Source: Thermodesulfobacteriota bacterium
GTDB taxonomy: Bacteria; Desulfobacterota; RBG-13-43-22
NCBI GenBank assembly: GCA_025454185.1
Contig: JALOOY010000210.1
Span: 1-7,061, forward strand
Length of the DNA stretch: 7,061 bases
Reading direction: 5' to 3'
Below are positions 6,893 to 7,061 of the stretch, one piece after another. Both the position numbers and the translations under genes were made by a program. The notes under the pieces are model-generated. The model saw nothing but the letters and a program-made list of their open reading frames with translations, was not told the DNA's origin and did no database searches. How positions within the stretch are numbered: position 1 is the first letter of the stretch; each line of letters opens with the position of its first letter.

Positions 6893-6940
6893 GATGGGCT
6901 ATTGGAGTATTGGAGTGATGAAGTATTGGCGTATTGCTAT
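6893..6940. repeat. Degenerate 8-bp phased tandem repeat (ATTGGAGT type)
   Basis: Six consecutive octamers in the same phase run from 6893: GATGGGCT, ATTGGAGT, ATTGGAGT, GATGAAGT, ATTGGCGT, ATTGCTAT. Two copies are identical and the others differ at a few positions. The array lies 16 nt upstream of the LOG start codon, in the 5' leader if the promoter at 6990-7017 is used. Non-coding. Confidence 0.7.
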
Positions 6941-6970
6941 CCGGAGCATTACCCCATCATTCCTATACTG

Positions 6971-7010
6971 CGGAACAATTTCTATAGAGTCTATAGACTT
7001 CAACGTTCCG
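6971..7010. promoter_or_regulatory. Nested palindromes, possible operator upstream of the LOG gene
   Basis: TCTATAGA, itself a palindrome, occurs twice (6981-6988 and 6990-6997) separated by one base. AGTCTATAGACT (6988-6999) is a perfect 12-bp palindrome. Outside these, CGGAAC (6971-6976) and GTTCCG (7005-7010) are inverted arms, centred within 3 nt of the inner palindrome. The symmetry overlaps the proposed -10 box, so a repressor or activator binding site is plausible. Which regulator would bind is unknown. Confidence 0.5.
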
Positions 7011-7017
7011 ATGTAAA
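6990..7017 (-). promoter_or_regulatory. Possible sigma-70-like promoter for the LOG gene
   Basis: On the minus strand TTTACA (complement of 7012-7017, 5 of 6 to TTGACA) is followed after 16 nt by TATAGA (complement of 6990-6995, 4 of 6 to TATAAT). Transcription would begin about 100 nt before the LOG ATG. The -10 box lacks the conserved final T, so this is a tentative call made stronger only by its position. Confidence 0.35.
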
Positions 7018-7061
7018 TCCAAAGTATCCAAGGCCTTACAAGGGCCTAACCTTCCAGATCT
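7018..7061. other. Right-edge non-coding segment with short GC palindrome
   Basis: AAGGCCTT (7030-7037) is a perfect 8-bp palindrome and AAGGGCCT (7040-7047) is a near copy, so the pair can fold on itself. No coding signal is seen. This may be the end of a spacer shared with a gene outside the window; a terminator of a neighbouring gene is possible but no T-run is visible. Confidence 0.3.

Noticed and set aside
6893..6940. CRISPR-like array
   Set aside because: The units are 8 bp, contiguous and without spacers, so it is a simple degenerate tandem repeat.

Overview
This is a compact, high-GC bacterial chromosome segment in which every recognised gene lies on the minus strand. It carries central carbon metabolism rather than mobile or defence DNA. 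In transcription order (right to left) the genes are: a LOG-family nucleotide phosphoribohydrolase (6877-6110), class II fructose-bisphosphate aldolase (5989-4961), a plant/trypanosome-like 6-phosphofructokinase (4843-3530), a long multidomain phosphate acetyltransferase (3516-1426), an unrecognised 329-residue protein (1407-418), and the first 135 codons of acetate kinase, which runs off the left edge (406-1).

Layout: genes are separated either by 11-18 nt (pfk-pta-unknown-ackA, probably one operon) or by AT-rich spacers of 117-120 nt (before pfk and before fba). The 184 nt upstream of the LOG gene hold a possible promoter with nested palindromes and a phased 8-bp degenerate tandem repeat. 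The LOG-fba spacer holds a perfect 11-bp inverted repeat. The fba-pfk spacer holds iterated TTCGAAT-like motifs. These spacers are the least explained DNA in the window.

How the genes work together: PFK and aldolase form the upper Embden-Meyerhof segment (fructose-6-P to fructose-1,6-bisP to triose phosphates; aldolase also runs in reverse for gluconeogenesis). Pta and AckA interconvert acetyl-CoA, acetyl phosphate and acetate with ATP gain or cost. The cluster therefore joins sugar-phosphate handling to acetate overflow or activation, as expected in an anaerobic, fermenting or acetate-using organism. The unknown gene between pta and ackA is the main novelty; its position suggests a role tied to the Pta-AckA pathway, but the sequence gives no mechanism.

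Organism: GC-rich coding DNA, AT-rich spacers with TTCGAAT and ATTGGAGT iterations, and a long-form Pta beside AckA suggest an anaerobic Desulfobacterota ('deltaproteobacterial') lineage. This is an impression from gene style, not a proven assignment. I see no rRNA, tRNA, CRISPR array, insertion sequence or prophage gene.
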